From: Rhodovastum atsumiense
GTDB lineage: Bacteria > Pseudomonadota > Alphaproteobacteria > Acetobacterales > Acetobacteraceae
Length of the DNA stretch: 64,000 nt
Direction: 5' to 3'
Assembly: GCF_937425535.1 (NCBI RefSeq)
Contig: NZ_OW485601.1
Location: 859,001-923,000 of the forward strand
Below are positions 34,496 through 43,128 of this stretch, piece by piece. Positions within the stretch are counted from its first letter, which is position 1. The number at the start of each line of letters is the position of its first letter. The notes beneath the pieces are model-generated. The model did not search any database. It saw nothing but the letters and a program-made list of their open reading frames with translations, and was not told where the DNA came from. The translations under genes and the position numbers were made by a program.

Positions 34496-35818
34496 TCAGG
34501 ATTTCGCTTGCTTGTGCCGGGCGCGGAAGGCAGCGGCCCGGCCCGGCTTTTCGACCTGCGGCGCGCGGCCGAAGGCCATCGCATCCGCCGACACGTCCTG
34601 CGTGATCACGCTGCCGGCGCTGATCAGGGCGCCGTTGCCGATCGTTACTGGCGCGACGAGGATGGAGTCCGAGCCGACAAACGCCCCCTCCCCGATCACC
34701 GTGCGGTACTTGCCGAAGCCGTCATAATTGCAGGTGATGGTGCCGGCACCGATGTTGCTGCCGGCCCCGATCTCGGCATCGCCCAGATAGCTCAGGTGGT
34801 TGGCCTTGGCGCCCTCGCCGAGCAAGGTGCCCTTGAGCTCGACGAAATTGCCGACGCGGGCACGGGCGCGCACCACCGTGCCCGGACGCAGCCGGGCGAA
34901 GGGGCCGATCTCCGCCCCCGGGCCGACATGGCAGCCTTCCAGATGGCTGAAGGCGCGGATCTCCGCCCCGGCCTCGACGGTCACGCCACGGCCGAACACC
35001 ACGTTGGGGCCGATCGTGACATCCGCCGCCAGCCGGGTGTCGGCACAGAAGAACACGCTGGCGGGATCGGTCAGGGTCACCCCCGCCTCCATCGCCGCCA
35101 CGCGCAACCGCGCCTGCACCACCGCCTCGGCCTCCGCCAGCTCGGCACGGGAATTGATGCCGCGCAGTTCCGCCTCCGGCGCTTCCACCGCGGCGACCAG
35201 GGCGCCCTCGGCCCGGGCGAGCGCCACCACGTCGGTCAGGTAGTACTCGCCCTTGGCGTTGTCGTTGCGGACGGCGTCGAGCCAGCCCCGCATCCGCGCC
35301 GCATCCGCGCACAGCACACCGGCATTGCACAACCCGACGCTGCGTTCCTCGGGCGAGGCGTCGGCCCATTCGACTATGCGATCGACGAAGCCGTCGCGGC
35401 CGATCACCCGGCCGTAGCGGCCCGGATCCTGCGGACGCATGGCCAGCAAGGCGAGCCCCGCGTCACCGGCGGCGCGCCGGTCGCGCAGGCGTTGCAGCGT
35501 GGCGGGCGTGATCAGCGGGTTATCGGCATAGAGCACCGCCACGTCGCCGTCGCCGAACAAAGCGGCGGCCTGGCGCGCGGCATGGGCGGTGCCGAGTCGC
35601 TCCTGCTGCACCACCACCGGATGCGGGGCGGCAACCTTGGCGAGCGCCTCCATCTCCGGGCCGACCACCACCACGATGCGGTCGAACACGGTGGCGCAGC
35701 TATCAATCAGGTGGCAAAGCATCGGTCGCCCGGCGATCGGATGCAGAGCCTTCGGCAGGGCCGACTTCATGCGGGTGCCAAGACCCGCGGCAAGCAGCAC
35801 GGCGGTTGCGGAGTTCAT
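34496..35818 (-). CDS. glmU: Bifunctional N-acetylglucosamine-1-phosphate uridyltransferase / glucosamine-1-phosphate acetyltransferase
   Basis: Last two steps to UDP-GlcNAc. The 440-aa product has the uridyltransferase motif LLAAGLGTRMKSALPKALHP at the N-terminus, with QQERLGTAHAARQAA following. The C-terminal left-handed beta helix has hexapeptide repeats (GPNVVFGRGVTVEAGAEI) and the acetyltransferase region NHLSYLGDAEIGAGSNIGAG with TITCNYDG. The start at 35818 is where the conserved N-terminus begins; an in-frame start at 35890 adds an unrelated leader. Operon with glmS. Confidence 0.96.
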   Translation of the reverse strand: MNSATAVLLAAGLGTRMKSALPKALHPIAGRPMLCHLIDSCATVFDRIVVVVGPEMEALAKVAAPHPVVVQQERLGTAHAARQAAALFGDGDVAVLYADNPLITPATLQRLRDRRAAGDAGLALLAMRPQDPGRYGRVIGRDGFVDRIVEWADASPEERSVGLCNAGVLCADAARMRGWLDAVRNDNAKGEYYLTDVVALARAEGALVAAVEAPEAELRGINSRAELAEAEAVVQARLRVAAMEAGVTLTDPASVFFCADTRLAADVTIGPNVVFGRGVTVEAGAEIRAFSHLEGCHVGPGAEIGPFARLRPGTVVRARARVGNFVELKGTLLGEGAKANHLSYLGDAEIGAGSNIGAGTITCNYDGFGKYRTVIGEGAFVGSDSILVAPVTIGNGALISAGSVITQDVSADAMAFGRAPQVEKPGRAAAFRARHKQAKS

Positions 35819-35940
35819 GCGCCTGGGGTAGCGGCGGGGCCGCGCGGCTGTCAAAGGACAACGGCCTTGCAGGATGGCCGGCAGGGTCAAAATTGATTTC
35901 GCCCCGCAATACTCCCCCCGCCTGCCCGGATGGACCCTGC

Positions 35941-36600
35941 ATGACCCGTACTCTGGTACTCGACCTCGACGGCACCCTGGTGGATTCAGTGCCCGACCTG
36001 ACGGCAGCGCTGAACCGGCTGATGGCGACGCGGGACCTCCCCGGCTTCCCCGAGCCGGAGGTCATGCGGATGGTGGGTGACGGCGCGGGCGTGCTGCTGC
36101 AGCGCGCCTTCGCCGCGCGCGGCCGCAGCCCGGACGCGACGGCGCTGGCTGATTTCCTCGCCGATTACGGCGCCAACGCCGCGGTGCACACCCGCGCCTT
36201 CCCCGACGTGCCGGAAACCCTGCAACGCCTCACCGACCTGGGGTGGCGCCTGGCGGTGTGCACCAACAAGCCGGAGGCGCCGGCACGCACGCTGCTGGGG
36301 GCGCTGGGGCTGGCACGGTTCTTCGCGGCGATCGGCGGAGGAGACAGTTTCCCAGTCCGCAAGCCCGATCCGGCGCATCTGCTGGCGACGCTGACGGCCG
36401 CCGGGGGCACACCCGCGCAGGCGGTGATGGCGGGGGATCACCACAACGACGTGCTGGCGGCGAAGGGGTTGGGCATGCCAGCGATCTTCGCCGCCTGGGG
36501 CTATGGATCGGCGGAGGTGGGACAGACGGCGAACGCGGTGGCGGCACGGTTCTCGGAGTTGCCGGAGATCGCGGCGCGGCTGCTGGATCAGAAAAAGTAA
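35941..36600 (+). CDS. gph: HAD-family hydrolase, phosphoglycolate phosphatase-like
   Basis: HAD-IA phosphatase of 219 aa, probably phosphoglycolate phosphatase, which removes 2-phosphoglycolate. HAD motif I is LVLDLDGTLVDS (nucleophile Asp8, acid Asp10), motif II lies at AVCTNKPE, the motif III Lys is in PVRKPDP, and motif IV is MAGDHHNDVLAAKGLG. The cap has an alpha-helical Gph form. It diverges from glmU. The stop codon is followed at once by the hairpin-array repeat copy C. The HAD family is broad, so the exact substrate is inferred. Confidence 0.85.
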   Translation: MTRTLVLDLDGTLVDSVPDLTAALNRLMATRDLPGFPEPEVMRMVGDGAGVLLQRAFAARGRSPDATALADFLADYGANAAVHTRAFPDVPETLQRLTDLGWRLAVCTNKPEAPARTLLGALGLARFFAAIGGGDSFPVRKPDPAHLLATLTAAGGTPAQAVMAGDHHNDVLAAKGLGMPAIFAAWGYGSAEVGQTANAVAARFSELPEIAARLLDQKK

Positions 36601-36752
36601 GGCCAGGGCGCTGCCCTGGACCTGCCAAGGGCCACAAGGCCCTTGGATCCCATTCGCGCTGCGCGGCACAGAATCATGGGTTCCAAGGGCGAAGCCCTTG
36701 GCGAGGTCCAGGGGCAGAGCCCCTGGTGGGGCGCGGGGCAACGCCCCGCCGA
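36601..36752. repeat. Five-hairpin dispersed repeat, copy C
   Basis: Starts directly after the gph stop and ends 10 bases before the convergent lactonase-like gene stop. Hairpin 2 is CCAAGGGCCacaaGGCCCTTGG, where copies A and B have AGGGGCC/GGCCCCT: both sides of the stem changed together. Hairpin 4 is CCAGGGGCagaGCCCCTGG, again compensated against the other copies. Confidence 0.88.
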
Positions 36753-36762
36753 TGGCGCCCGG

Positions 36763-37794
36763 TCAGCCCGGCAGGGCCACGATCTCGATCCAGGTGGCAT
36801 TGCCGCCCGCCGCCGCCGCCGCGCAGCGCGACAAGGCGCCGCTCTCCGGGTCGATCCGGTAGCTCGCGACCGCCCCGCTCTGCTGCCCCGCGCACAGCAG
36901 GAACCGCCCGTCCGGCGTGATGGCGAAGCCGCGTGGCACCGGCTCGGCCGCCACGCTGCCGAGCGCCTCCAGCGTGCCGTCCTCGCGCAGCCGGAACCCG
37001 CACAGCACGTTGCAGGACCGCTCGCTGGCATAGAGGAAGCGTTCGTCGGGCGTGAGATGCAGGTCGGCCCCGGCCAGGGGCGTGCCGGATGCCGGCGGCG
37101 GCACCAGACGCAGCGACTGCAGTTCGGTCAGCACCCCGCCCGCCGGGTCGCGCGCGTAGGTGGTCAGGGTCGCGTCCAGCTCGTTGACGCAATAGAGCAG
37201 CGTCCCGCCCCGGGCGAAGCGCAGATGCCGCGGCCCCGCGCCGGCGGCGCTGCGCGCGACCGGCACCGGCACTGTCCCCAGCGCGCCCGTAGCCGGATCG
37301 AAGGGCTGGCGCAGGATGACGTCCCCGCCCAGCACCGCCGCATAGACCGCGCGGTTCTCCGGATCGGGCAGGATGCTGTGCGCCTTCGGCGGCGTGACCA
37401 GCACCGCCACCGGCTCCCCCGGCACGCCATCGGCGCCGACCGGCGTCACCGCGAGCCGGGCGCCGTGATAGGACGCCCCCAACAGGAACCGTCCGCTGCG
37501 GTCGGTGGCGAGATACGCCATGGAAGCGGCCAGATGGCCGGTGCCGGTCAGGGTCAGCCCCCCGTCATCGCCGATGGCGAAGGCCGAGACCGGGAAGGGC
37601 GGATTGCGGCAGGCGGCGTAAAGGGCGCGCCGGTCGGGGCTCAGCGCCAGCGCCATGGAGGTAGGCACCGGGTCGGTCGGGCCCGGCACCCGGACGCGCC
37701 CGCGCGGGATGAGCGCGCCGCTGTCCCCATCCAGCCCGAAAAGGACGATGGCGCTCTCGGCGGCGCAGGACACATAGGCGATCTGGCGTGTCAT
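36763..37794 (-). CDS. Lactonase-family beta-propeller protein, 6-phosphogluconolactonase-like
   Basis: Seven-bladed beta-propeller of the YbhE/Pgl type, 343 aa; some members hydrolyse 6-phosphogluconolactone and others cyclise or linearise other lactones. Blade-like repeats are visible: PTSMALALSPDRRALYAACR, GPRHLRFARGGTLLYCVNEL, LHLTPDERFLYASERSCN and RGFAITPDGRFLLCAGQQSG. The start at 37794 has GGGGAGAG 5 bases upstream. It diverges from agmatinase by 125 bases. The exact lactone is not known from sequence. Confidence 0.82.
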   Translation of the reverse strand: MTRQIAYVSCAAESAIVLFGLDGDSGALIPRGRVRVPGPTDPVPTSMALALSPDRRALYAACRNPPFPVSAFAIGDDGGLTLTGTGHLAASMAYLATDRSGRFLLGASYHGARLAVTPVGADGVPGEPVAVLVTPPKAHSILPDPENRAVYAAVLGGDVILRQPFDPATGALGTVPVPVARSAAGAGPRHLRFARGGTLLYCVNELDATLTTYARDPAGGVLTELQSLRLVPPPASGTPLAGADLHLTPDERFLYASERSCNVLCGFRLREDGTLEALGSVAAEPVPRGFAITPDGRFLLCAGQQSGAVASYRIDPESGALSRCAAAAAGGNATWIEIVALPG

Positions 37795-37919
37795 GCGGTC
37801 TCTCCCCTCTTTTGGCGACGAGCCTGACACAGGGACCGGCGTTCATCCAGCCAACCGGCGCCGTTGCGCAGGCCGTCTTCGCACTGGACCGGGCGCACGG
37901 CGAACGGCACCCTGGCACC

Positions 37920-38801
37920 ATGGCCGGACCCCCTACCTTCGCGATCCCACCGACCTTCCTGGGTACCCCCCGCACCGGGGTCGGACGTTTCACCGTGGCC
38001 GGCATCCCCTTCGATGCCGGCACCACCAACCGCGCCGGTGCGCGCGACGGCCCGCAGGCCATCCGCCGGGCCAGCCGCATGCTGGTGGACGGCGCGCATC
38101 CGGTGTTCCGCACCGACCCGGCGGAGCTGGATCTCGCCGATGCCGGCGATTTCGCCGTGGCGCTGGGCGACATCGCGGCCACGCTCGCCACCATCGAGCA
38201 ACAGGCCGCTTCCATCCCGCACCTGATCGCGCTCGGCGGCGATCACGGGATGACGCTGGCGCTGCTGCGCGCGCTTGCCCGGCGCGGCGGACCGCTCGGC
38301 CTTGTGCATTTCGACGCGCATGTGGACACCTGGCCGGACAATTTCGGCCAGCCGCTCGCGCATGGCTCGGTGTTCTACCACGCCATCGCCGAGCGCCTGG
38401 TGGACCCGCGGCGGATGGTGCAGATCGGCATCCGCTCGCCGGTGGCGAACGAGGTGATGGACTGGACCCGCAACCAGGAGGTCACGGTGCTCTCGGCGCA
38501 GGACGTGCACGAGGCCGGCCCGGCCGCCATCGCCGCGCATGTCCGCGCCGTGGTGGGCGAGCAGCCGGTCTATCTGAGCTTCGACATCGACGCGCTCGAC
38601 CCCGCCTTCGCCCCGGGCACCGGGACGCCGGAGATCGGCGGGCTGGCCTCCTGGCAGGCCCAGGCGATCCTGCGCCGGCTGGAGGGGCTTGACTGGGTCG
38701 GCATGGACGTGATGGAGGTGGCCCCAGCCTACGACAGCGCCGAGATCACCGCCCTGGCCGCCGCCACCATGGTCTGGGAGTACTTGGCGCTGGTCGCCTG
38801 A
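37920..38801 (+). CDS. speB: Agmatinase/ureohydrolase
   Basis: Binuclear-manganese ureohydrolase of 293 aa, most likely agmatinase (agmatine to putrescine plus urea). The metal ligands are His109 (GGDHG), Asp132, His134 and Asp136 (FDAHVD), and Asp222 and Asp224 (SFDIDALDPAFAPGTGTPE). The last motif, with GTGTPE, favours agmatinase or a related guanidino hydrolase over arginase. It lies upstream of ornithine decarboxylase, so this stretch holds two routes to putrescine. A hairpin terminator follows the stop. Substrate choice within the ureohydrolase family is inferred. Confidence 0.86.
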   Translation: MAGPPTFAIPPTFLGTPRTGVGRFTVAGIPFDAGTTNRAGARDGPQAIRRASRMLVDGAHPVFRTDPAELDLADAGDFAVALGDIAATLATIEQQAASIPHLIALGGDHGMTLALLRALARRGGPLGLVHFDAHVDTWPDNFGQPLAHGSVFYHAIAERLVDPRRMVQIGIRSPVANEVMDWTRNQEVTVLSAQDVHEAGPAAIAAHVRAVVGEQPVYLSFDIDALDPAFAPGTGTPEIGGLASWQAQAILRRLEGLDWVGMDVMEVAPAYDSAEITALAAATMVWEYLALVA

Positions 38802-38803
38802 GC

Positions 38804-38829
38804 CGGGTGGGGAGCCATGCCCCCACCCG
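38804..38829 (+). terminator. Hairpin terminator after speB
   Basis: Stem CGGGTGGGG / CCCCACCCG with the 8-base loop AGCCATGC, beginning 2 bases after the agmatinase stop. A TTTT run comes only some 17 bases later, so termination may be partial. Confidence 0.55.
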
Positions 38830-38849
38830 CCCCCGGACCCTCGCGTTTT

Positions 38850-39191
38850 GCATGGCATTCGCCCGCCATCGTCGCTATATGCGCGCTGCTTCTTCCCTAT
38901 GGGGAGGAAGGACTTGACGCATCGCACGTGCCGTGAGCCCCGCCGGGGCACAGCAACGACGTAACGCGTCCTTTTCGATGGACCCGGCCACCAGAATGGG
39001 CCGGGGTCGCAAGGGAACCGCCTATGTTGTCCGCCCGGTCCGCCGCGATGCTTCCCCTTCGAAGTTAGCGGCATCGCACCGCCGCCCGGTCCGCCGCGCC
39101 ATTGCGCGCCGCACCTGGCCCCCACACCGCCTGATCCGTCGTCCGGCCCTGACCGCCGGGCGATGCCTCTCGTGATGCGAGGACTGCTTCG
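38850..39191 (+). promoter_or_regulatory. Ornithine decarboxylase leader with Arg-rich reading frame (speF-type leader candidate)
   Basis: About 340 bases of structured leader. An open frame from the ATG at 38978 (or 38996) to 39175 would make a 65-aa peptide with 16 Arg. It begins MDPATRMGRGRKGTAYVVRP, contains RPVRR twice, and stops 16 bases before the decarboxylase start. Hairpins include GTGCC...GGCAC with inner CCCCgccGGGG near 38928-38953 and GACCCGGCC...GGCCGGGGTC near 38981-39009. A direct repeat GCCCGGTCCGCCGCG recurs at about 39031 and 39087. An alphaproteobacterial speF leader RNA family (described upstream of ornithine decarboxylase) is known; membership here is inference. No ribosome-binding site is obvious for the peptide. 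Confidence 0.5.
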
Positions 39192-40385
39192 ATGGACCTG
39201 CTCCGCCTGCGCACCGCCCCCCGCCCTGCGCCCGCCGCCCTGCTGCCTGCCGTTGCCGACCTGGTCGCGGTCGAGCGGCCGGAAGCGCCGTTGCACTGCC
39301 TGCGCCCGGCCACCATCACCACCGACACCGCCGCCTTCGTCGCCGGCTTCCCCGGCGACGTCATGTACGCCGTGAAGTGCAACCCCGAGCCCGCCGTGCT
39401 GCGCGCGGTCTGGGACGGCGGCGTGCGCCATTTCGACTGCGCCTCGGCGCAGGAAGTGGCGCTGGTGCGCAGCCTGTTCCCCGAGGCGGCGATCCACTTC
39501 ATGCACCCGGTGAAGTCCCGCCCGGCGATCCGGGCCGCCTGGGAAGCGGGGGTGCGCGACTACGCGCTCGACCATGCCGATGAACTCGCCAAGATCCGCG
39601 CGGAAACCGTCGCGGGTGAGGATCTCGGCCTGTTCGTCCGGCTCGCTTTGCCGCGCGGCCGCGCCGTCTATGACCTCACCGGCAAGTTCGGTGCGCCGCT
39701 GGAAGACGCCGCCGCGCTGCTGCGGGCCGCCCGTCCGCATGCCGCCCGCCTCGGCCTCTGTTTCCATGTCGGTTCGCAGTGCCTCGATCCGCTGGCCTGG
39801 CGCGAGGCGATGCGGCTCGCCGGCGCGGTGATCGCGCGCGCGGGCGTGGCGGTGGACGTGATCGACGTGGGCGGCGGGTTTCCGGCTGCCTATCCCGGCA
39901 TGGAGACTCCGCTGCCGCTCGGCGCCTTCTTCGCCGAGATCGAGGCCAGCCTGGACGCGCTCGACCTGCCGTACCTGCCCCGGCTGTGGGCCGAGCCCGG
40001 CCGTGCGCTGGTCGCGGGCGGTGCATCGGTGGTGGTGCAGGTGCTGCTGCGCCGGGGCGATGCGCTGTACGTGACGGATGGCGTCTATGGCAGCCTGTCG
40101 GATGCGGGCGCGCCGGGCTTCCGCTTTCCCGCGCGCCTGCTGCGTCCCGACGGCCCGCCCGCCGCCGCCGCGTCGTGCGACTACATGCTGTTCGGGCCGA
40201 CCTGCGATTCCGCCGACCGCATGGCGGGCCCCTTCCCGCTGCCCGCGGATGTCGCCGAGGGCGACTGGATCGAGATCGGCCAGCTCGGCGCCTATGGCGG
40301 CTGCCTGCGCACCGGCTTCAACGGCTTCGATGCGATCCGCACCGTCGAGGTCCGCGACCCGCCGATGCTGCCGGCACGGGACTGA
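39192..40385 (+). CDS. Ornithine/lysine-type decarboxylase (group IV, PLP-dependent)
   Basis: Alanine-racemase-fold decarboxylase of 397 aa that makes putrescine from ornithine (possibly also cadaverine from lysine). PLP Lys62 is in MYAVKCNPEP, His192 in CFHVGSQ stacks on PLP, and DVGGGFP and AEPGRALVA bind the phosphate. Cys338 in FGPTCDSAD is the catalytic Cys of eukaryotic-type ornithine decarboxylases; LGAYG closes the site. GAGGA lies 8 bases before the ATG. The long structured leader upstream suggests control by ornithine or polyamines. A hairpin terminator follows. Confidence 0.92.
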   Translation: MDLLRLRTAPRPAPAALLPAVADLVAVERPEAPLHCLRPATITTDTAAFVAGFPGDVMYAVKCNPEPAVLRAVWDGGVRHFDCASAQEVALVRSLFPEAAIHFMHPVKSRPAIRAAWEAGVRDYALDHADELAKIRAETVAGEDLGLFVRLALPRGRAVYDLTGKFGAPLEDAAALLRAARPHAARLGLCFHVGSQCLDPLAWREAMRLAGAVIARAGVAVDVIDVGGGFPAAYPGMETPLPLGAFFAEIEASLDALDLPYLPRLWAEPGRALVAGGASVVVQVLLRRGDALYVTDGVYGSLSDAGAPGFRFPARLLRPDGPPAAAASCDYMLFGPTCDSADRMAGPFPLPADVAEGDWIEIGQLGAYGGCLRTGFNGFDAIRTVEVRDPPMLPARD

Positions 40386-40389
40386 TCGA

Positions 40390-40418
40390 CCGGGCCGGGG
40401 CACGGCGTCCCGGCCCGG
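40390..40418 (+). terminator. Hairpin terminator after ornithine decarboxylase
   Basis: Perfect 10-bp stem CCGGGCCGGG / CCCGGCCCGG with a 9-base loop, 4 bases after the stop codon. No T-run. Confidence 0.6.
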
Positions 40419-40502
40419 CGGCACGAGACCTGCGAGGAACCTGGGACGGCGCCGCCGCGCCCGCTACTGTGCCGCCACGTCCAAGTGCCGGAGTTTCCAC
40501 CC

Positions 40503-41249
40503 GTGAGCGATCACGCCGACCTGCCCCGCTGCCTCGCGCTCGAGGGCGTAACCAATCTTCGCGACCTGGGGGGCTGGCCGGTCGCCGGCGGGGGGCGGGT
40601 GCGCTTTGGCCAGGTGTTCCGCTCCGCCTCGCTCGGCCGCCTGACCGATGCCGATGCAAGGGTGCTGACCGACAGCTTCCTGCGTACGGTGGTAGACCTG
40701 CGCGGGGAAAAGGAACGGGTGCGCTGGCCGTCGCGGCTCGATGCGCTGCCGGGCGTGGAGGTGCGGTTCCTGCCGATCGATCCGTCGCTGGGGGCCTCGC
40801 TGCATGACATCGCCGCCGCGCCGGAGGCGGCGATCGGGGTAATGCACCGGGCCTATGCGGCCTATGCCTTCGACTGGGCGCATCGTTACGCTGATTTGTT
40901 CGGGCTGTTGCTGCAGGAGACGCGCCGCCCCCTGCTGTTCCACTGCACCGCCGGCAAGGACCGCACCGGCTTCGGCGCGGCCTTGCTGCTGGCCGCCCTC
41001 GGGGTGGAGTGGGAAGCGATCCGCGCCGACTACATCGCCACCAACCGGCTTTGGCGCGGCGATCCCGAAGTTGCCGCCTCGCTGCCGCCGGCGATCGCCG
41101 ACGTGCTGCTGCGCGTCCATGTCGAGCTGATCGATGGCGTCTTCGCGGCCATCCGCGAGGCGCATGGCTCGCTTGCCGCCTATCTGGACGAGCGCATCGG
41201 TCTCGATGCCGCGCGGTGCGACCGGCTGCGTGCGGCGTTGATCGACTGA
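40503..41249 (+). CDS. Tyrosine-protein phosphatase (DSP/PtpB-like)
   Basis: Cysteine-dependent phosphatase of 248 aa in the Y_phosphatase3 (PtpB-like) group; may act on phosphotyrosine, phosphoserine or phosphoinositides. The N-terminal signature GVTNLRDLGGWPVAGGGRVR leads to FRSASLGRLT. The P-loop HCTAGKDRTG contains nucleophile Cys148 and Arg154. The GTG at 40503 is preferred because GGAG lies 9 bases upstream; a GTG at 40485 would add six residues. No kinase is encoded nearby and its target is unknown. Confidence 0.86.
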   Translation: MSDHADLPRCLALEGVTNLRDLGGWPVAGGGRVRFGQVFRSASLGRLTDADARVLTDSFLRTVVDLRGEKERVRWPSRLDALPGVEVRFLPIDPSLGASLHDIAAAPEAAIGVMHRAYAAYAFDWAHRYADLFGLLLQETRRPLLFHCTAGKDRTGFGAALLLAALGVEWEAIRADYIATNRLWRGDPEVAASLPPAIADVLLRVHVELIDGVFAAIREAHGSLAAYLDERIGLDAARCDRLRAALID

Positions 41250-41289
41250 TCCACGCCCGCGGGCAACGGGGCCGCCACGCCGCCCGGGA

Positions 41290-42171
41290 TCACTGCGCGG
41301 AGGGCGTCGTCGCGGGAGTCGCCGTCTGCGTCGTCGCGGGCGTGGAGGAACCCGTCGGCAAGGGCGGCGTCAGTGGTGTTGGGCCGGTTCTGGCGGTTGT
41401 TGCCGGGGCGGCATCCGACCCGGCCGGTGCAGCCGCCACGGTCGCCGGGGTCGAACTGGTGGAGGCTGCCGTGGGGGCGCCGGAGGGGGGCGCATTCGTG
41501 GCCGGCGCGCTCGATTCCGCAGGCGCTGTCGCGGGTGTGGCCGCAGCGGCGGCCGGCGGGGTCGCTGCCGCAGGTGCAGGCGCAGGCGCGGAGGCCGGGG
41601 CTTCCGTGGCAGCTTGCGTCGCCGGGGTGGTGGACGCCGACGGCACTGTCTGCGGATCCTTGGGGGCGTCCTTGGCTGCCTCTTTGGGCGGCACCGGCGG
41701 CAGGTTGACCGTGTAGTCGGCGACGATGCGCGCCTGATTGCCGGCGATCACCAGCACGCGTTGCCCGATCGCCAGCGGCGGGTCGTCCTTCTGGGTAACC
41801 GAGACCAGTTCCCCGTTGCCCTTGCGCACGATGTATTCCCAGGCATTGGTATCGCCGGTGGCATGCTCCACGCCGGTGCCGATGAGCCCGCCGAGCAGGC
41901 CGCCCCCGAGCGAGCCAAAGGCCGCGGCCGTGCCGCCGGAGCCGATCTGCGACCCGACGATGCCACCCGCGGCGGCACCGGTGACGGCCCCCGTCGTGCC
42001 CGATGCCTGCACCGCCACCTGCCGCACGCCCACGATGACCCCTTGCTCGGCCTTGTTGGCCTGCTGGACAGCGCCGGGATTGTAGGTGTTCGGCGAATAG
42101 TCCGGCGCGCATGCCGCAATGACAGTCACGAGCAGCAGCGAGGAAACGATCGAGTGGACATGTCTGGTCAA
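41290..42171 (-). CDS. Glycine-zipper outer-membrane lipoprotein with Ala/Pro/Thr-rich tail
   Basis: Predicted lipoprotein of 293 aa: signal peptide ends VTVIAAC (Cys21 lipidated). A SlyB/PcP-like region follows, with VGVRQVAVQ, then a glycine-zipper segment (TGAVTGAAAGGIVGSQIGSG to GGGLLGGLIGTGVEHATG, about 60-105) able to insert in membranes, and AWEYIVRKGNGELVSVTQKD. Residues after about 160 are low-complexity Ala/Pro/Thr/Ser and may span peptidoglycan. Function is structural at best guess. The tail is far longer than in SlyB proteins. Confidence 0.82.
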   Translation of the reverse strand: MTRHVHSIVSSLLLVTVIAACAPDYSPNTYNPGAVQQANKAEQGVIVGVRQVAVQASGTTGAVTGAAAGGIVGSQIGSGGTAAAFGSLGGGLLGGLIGTGVEHATGDTNAWEYIVRKGNGELVSVTQKDDPPLAIGQRVLVIAGNQARIVADYTVNLPPVPPKEAAKDAPKDPQTVPSASTTPATQAATEAPASAPAPAPAAATPPAAAAATPATAPAESSAPATNAPPSGAPTAASTSSTPATVAAAPAGSDAAPATTARTGPTPLTPPLPTGSSTPATTQTATPATTPSAQ

Positions 42172-42737
42172 GATGGGACATCCCTTGCGGTCGCAATCTA
42201 TTGGATAGCCGATCCGGCGGCGGATGTCATGTTCGTGAACAGCTCATTGCTGTCAGCGAGATATTGCAGGCCACCTCCTGGCACATGCCGCAAGAAAAGC
42301 GGTCGCCTGTGGCAGGCTTCATTGCCCACGCTCACGCGATCGGTTGGCAAGATCGACCACACCGGCCAAGCGAACCTGTCGGCCATGCCCGCCCCCTTGT
42401 TACAAATCAAAAATGGTAGCGGTCGGCATGCGACCCGGGTCATCATCTCCGCCAATGCCAGCGTGCCCCCCGATCAGCCTCCGATCCACGGTGCAAGGCA
42501 GACCGACGGGCGAACCGATCCGCCAGCGCAATTCCCGATCAGGTGCCGGATCTTGTGCCCACGCATTCGACCTGCACTGCGGGAGCCGGCAGATGGCTGA
42601 TTCTGCCTGATGGGTCGTCCGCGACCCGTCAAAAGGGTGGAAACGTTCGGCATCGGCAGAGGAAGCACGCGCATCGATGGCCCCGGCCCCGGGACCCGAC
42701 CCGACCCGACTTTTTGACTCTTGTCGGAAAAGGCGAC

Positions 42738-42772
42738 GGGCACAGAAGGACTCGAACCTTGGGCCCGCTGAT
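42738..42772 (-). repeat. Copy of tRNA-Lys 3' end, possible attachment-site remnant
   Basis: 32 of 35 bases match 45826-45860, the 3' part of tRNA-Lys from the acceptor strand through the T-arm to the anticodon 3' side, in the same orientation. One mismatch breaks the T-stem, so this is not a functional tRNA. The two copies bracket about 3.1 kb. Confidence 0.7.
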
Positions 42773-42817
42773 CGAAAGACCCCGGAACCGAACGGGAATG
42801 AGATCCGGGCCAGCCTG

Positions 42818-42852
42818 AAAGCCGGGGCGACCAGGCCCTTGGCCGGCTTTTT
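42818..42852 (+). terminator. Terminator-like hairpin without an assigned gene
   Basis: AAAGCCGG (42818-42825) pairs with CCGGCTTT (42843-42850) and is followed by a T-run (42848-42852). It would end a rightward transcript, but no rightward coding gene precedes it; a small RNA is possible. Confidence 0.5.
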
Positions 42853-43128
42853 GCCCGCGGTGACAGCCCCTCCCGGCCCTCTCCGCGCCCGCGATACCCA
42901 CCGGCATCCCGCAGACCTTCGGGGTGCCAGCGGGGACCGGACGCGCAGGCATGGCCTGACGAGCAGCCACCCCAGAGTCCCGCCTCTTGCGTGGGCGCCG
43001 AGCCGCACACCCCTAAAGTATTATATCCATCAGAGGTAAATTATTTTGATTGCTGTTTCTGGGCAGGTGATGCACTGCGGATTCACATTAAGCACATTAT
43101 TATGATGGTCGCAGTGAAGGGAAAAGTC

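Larger units (their letters stand above)
42172..43128. other. Long intergenic region before the island acyltransferase remnant
   Basis: 957 bases with no convincing protein gene. It contains a GACCC microrepeat near 42698-42712, a 35-base copy of the tRNA-Lys 3' end (42738-42772), an inverted repeat CCCGGA...TCCGGG near 42777-42806, and a terminator-like hairpin at 42818-42852. Base composition drops to AT-rich after about 43015. Reading frames here include translations of antisense tRNA sequence and are not genes. Confidence 0.6.

Noticed and set aside
42677..43039. Plus-strand frame containing KDSNLGPAD
   Set aside because: This peptide is the usual antisense translation of a tRNA T-arm; here it comes from the tRNA-Lys fragment, not a gene.
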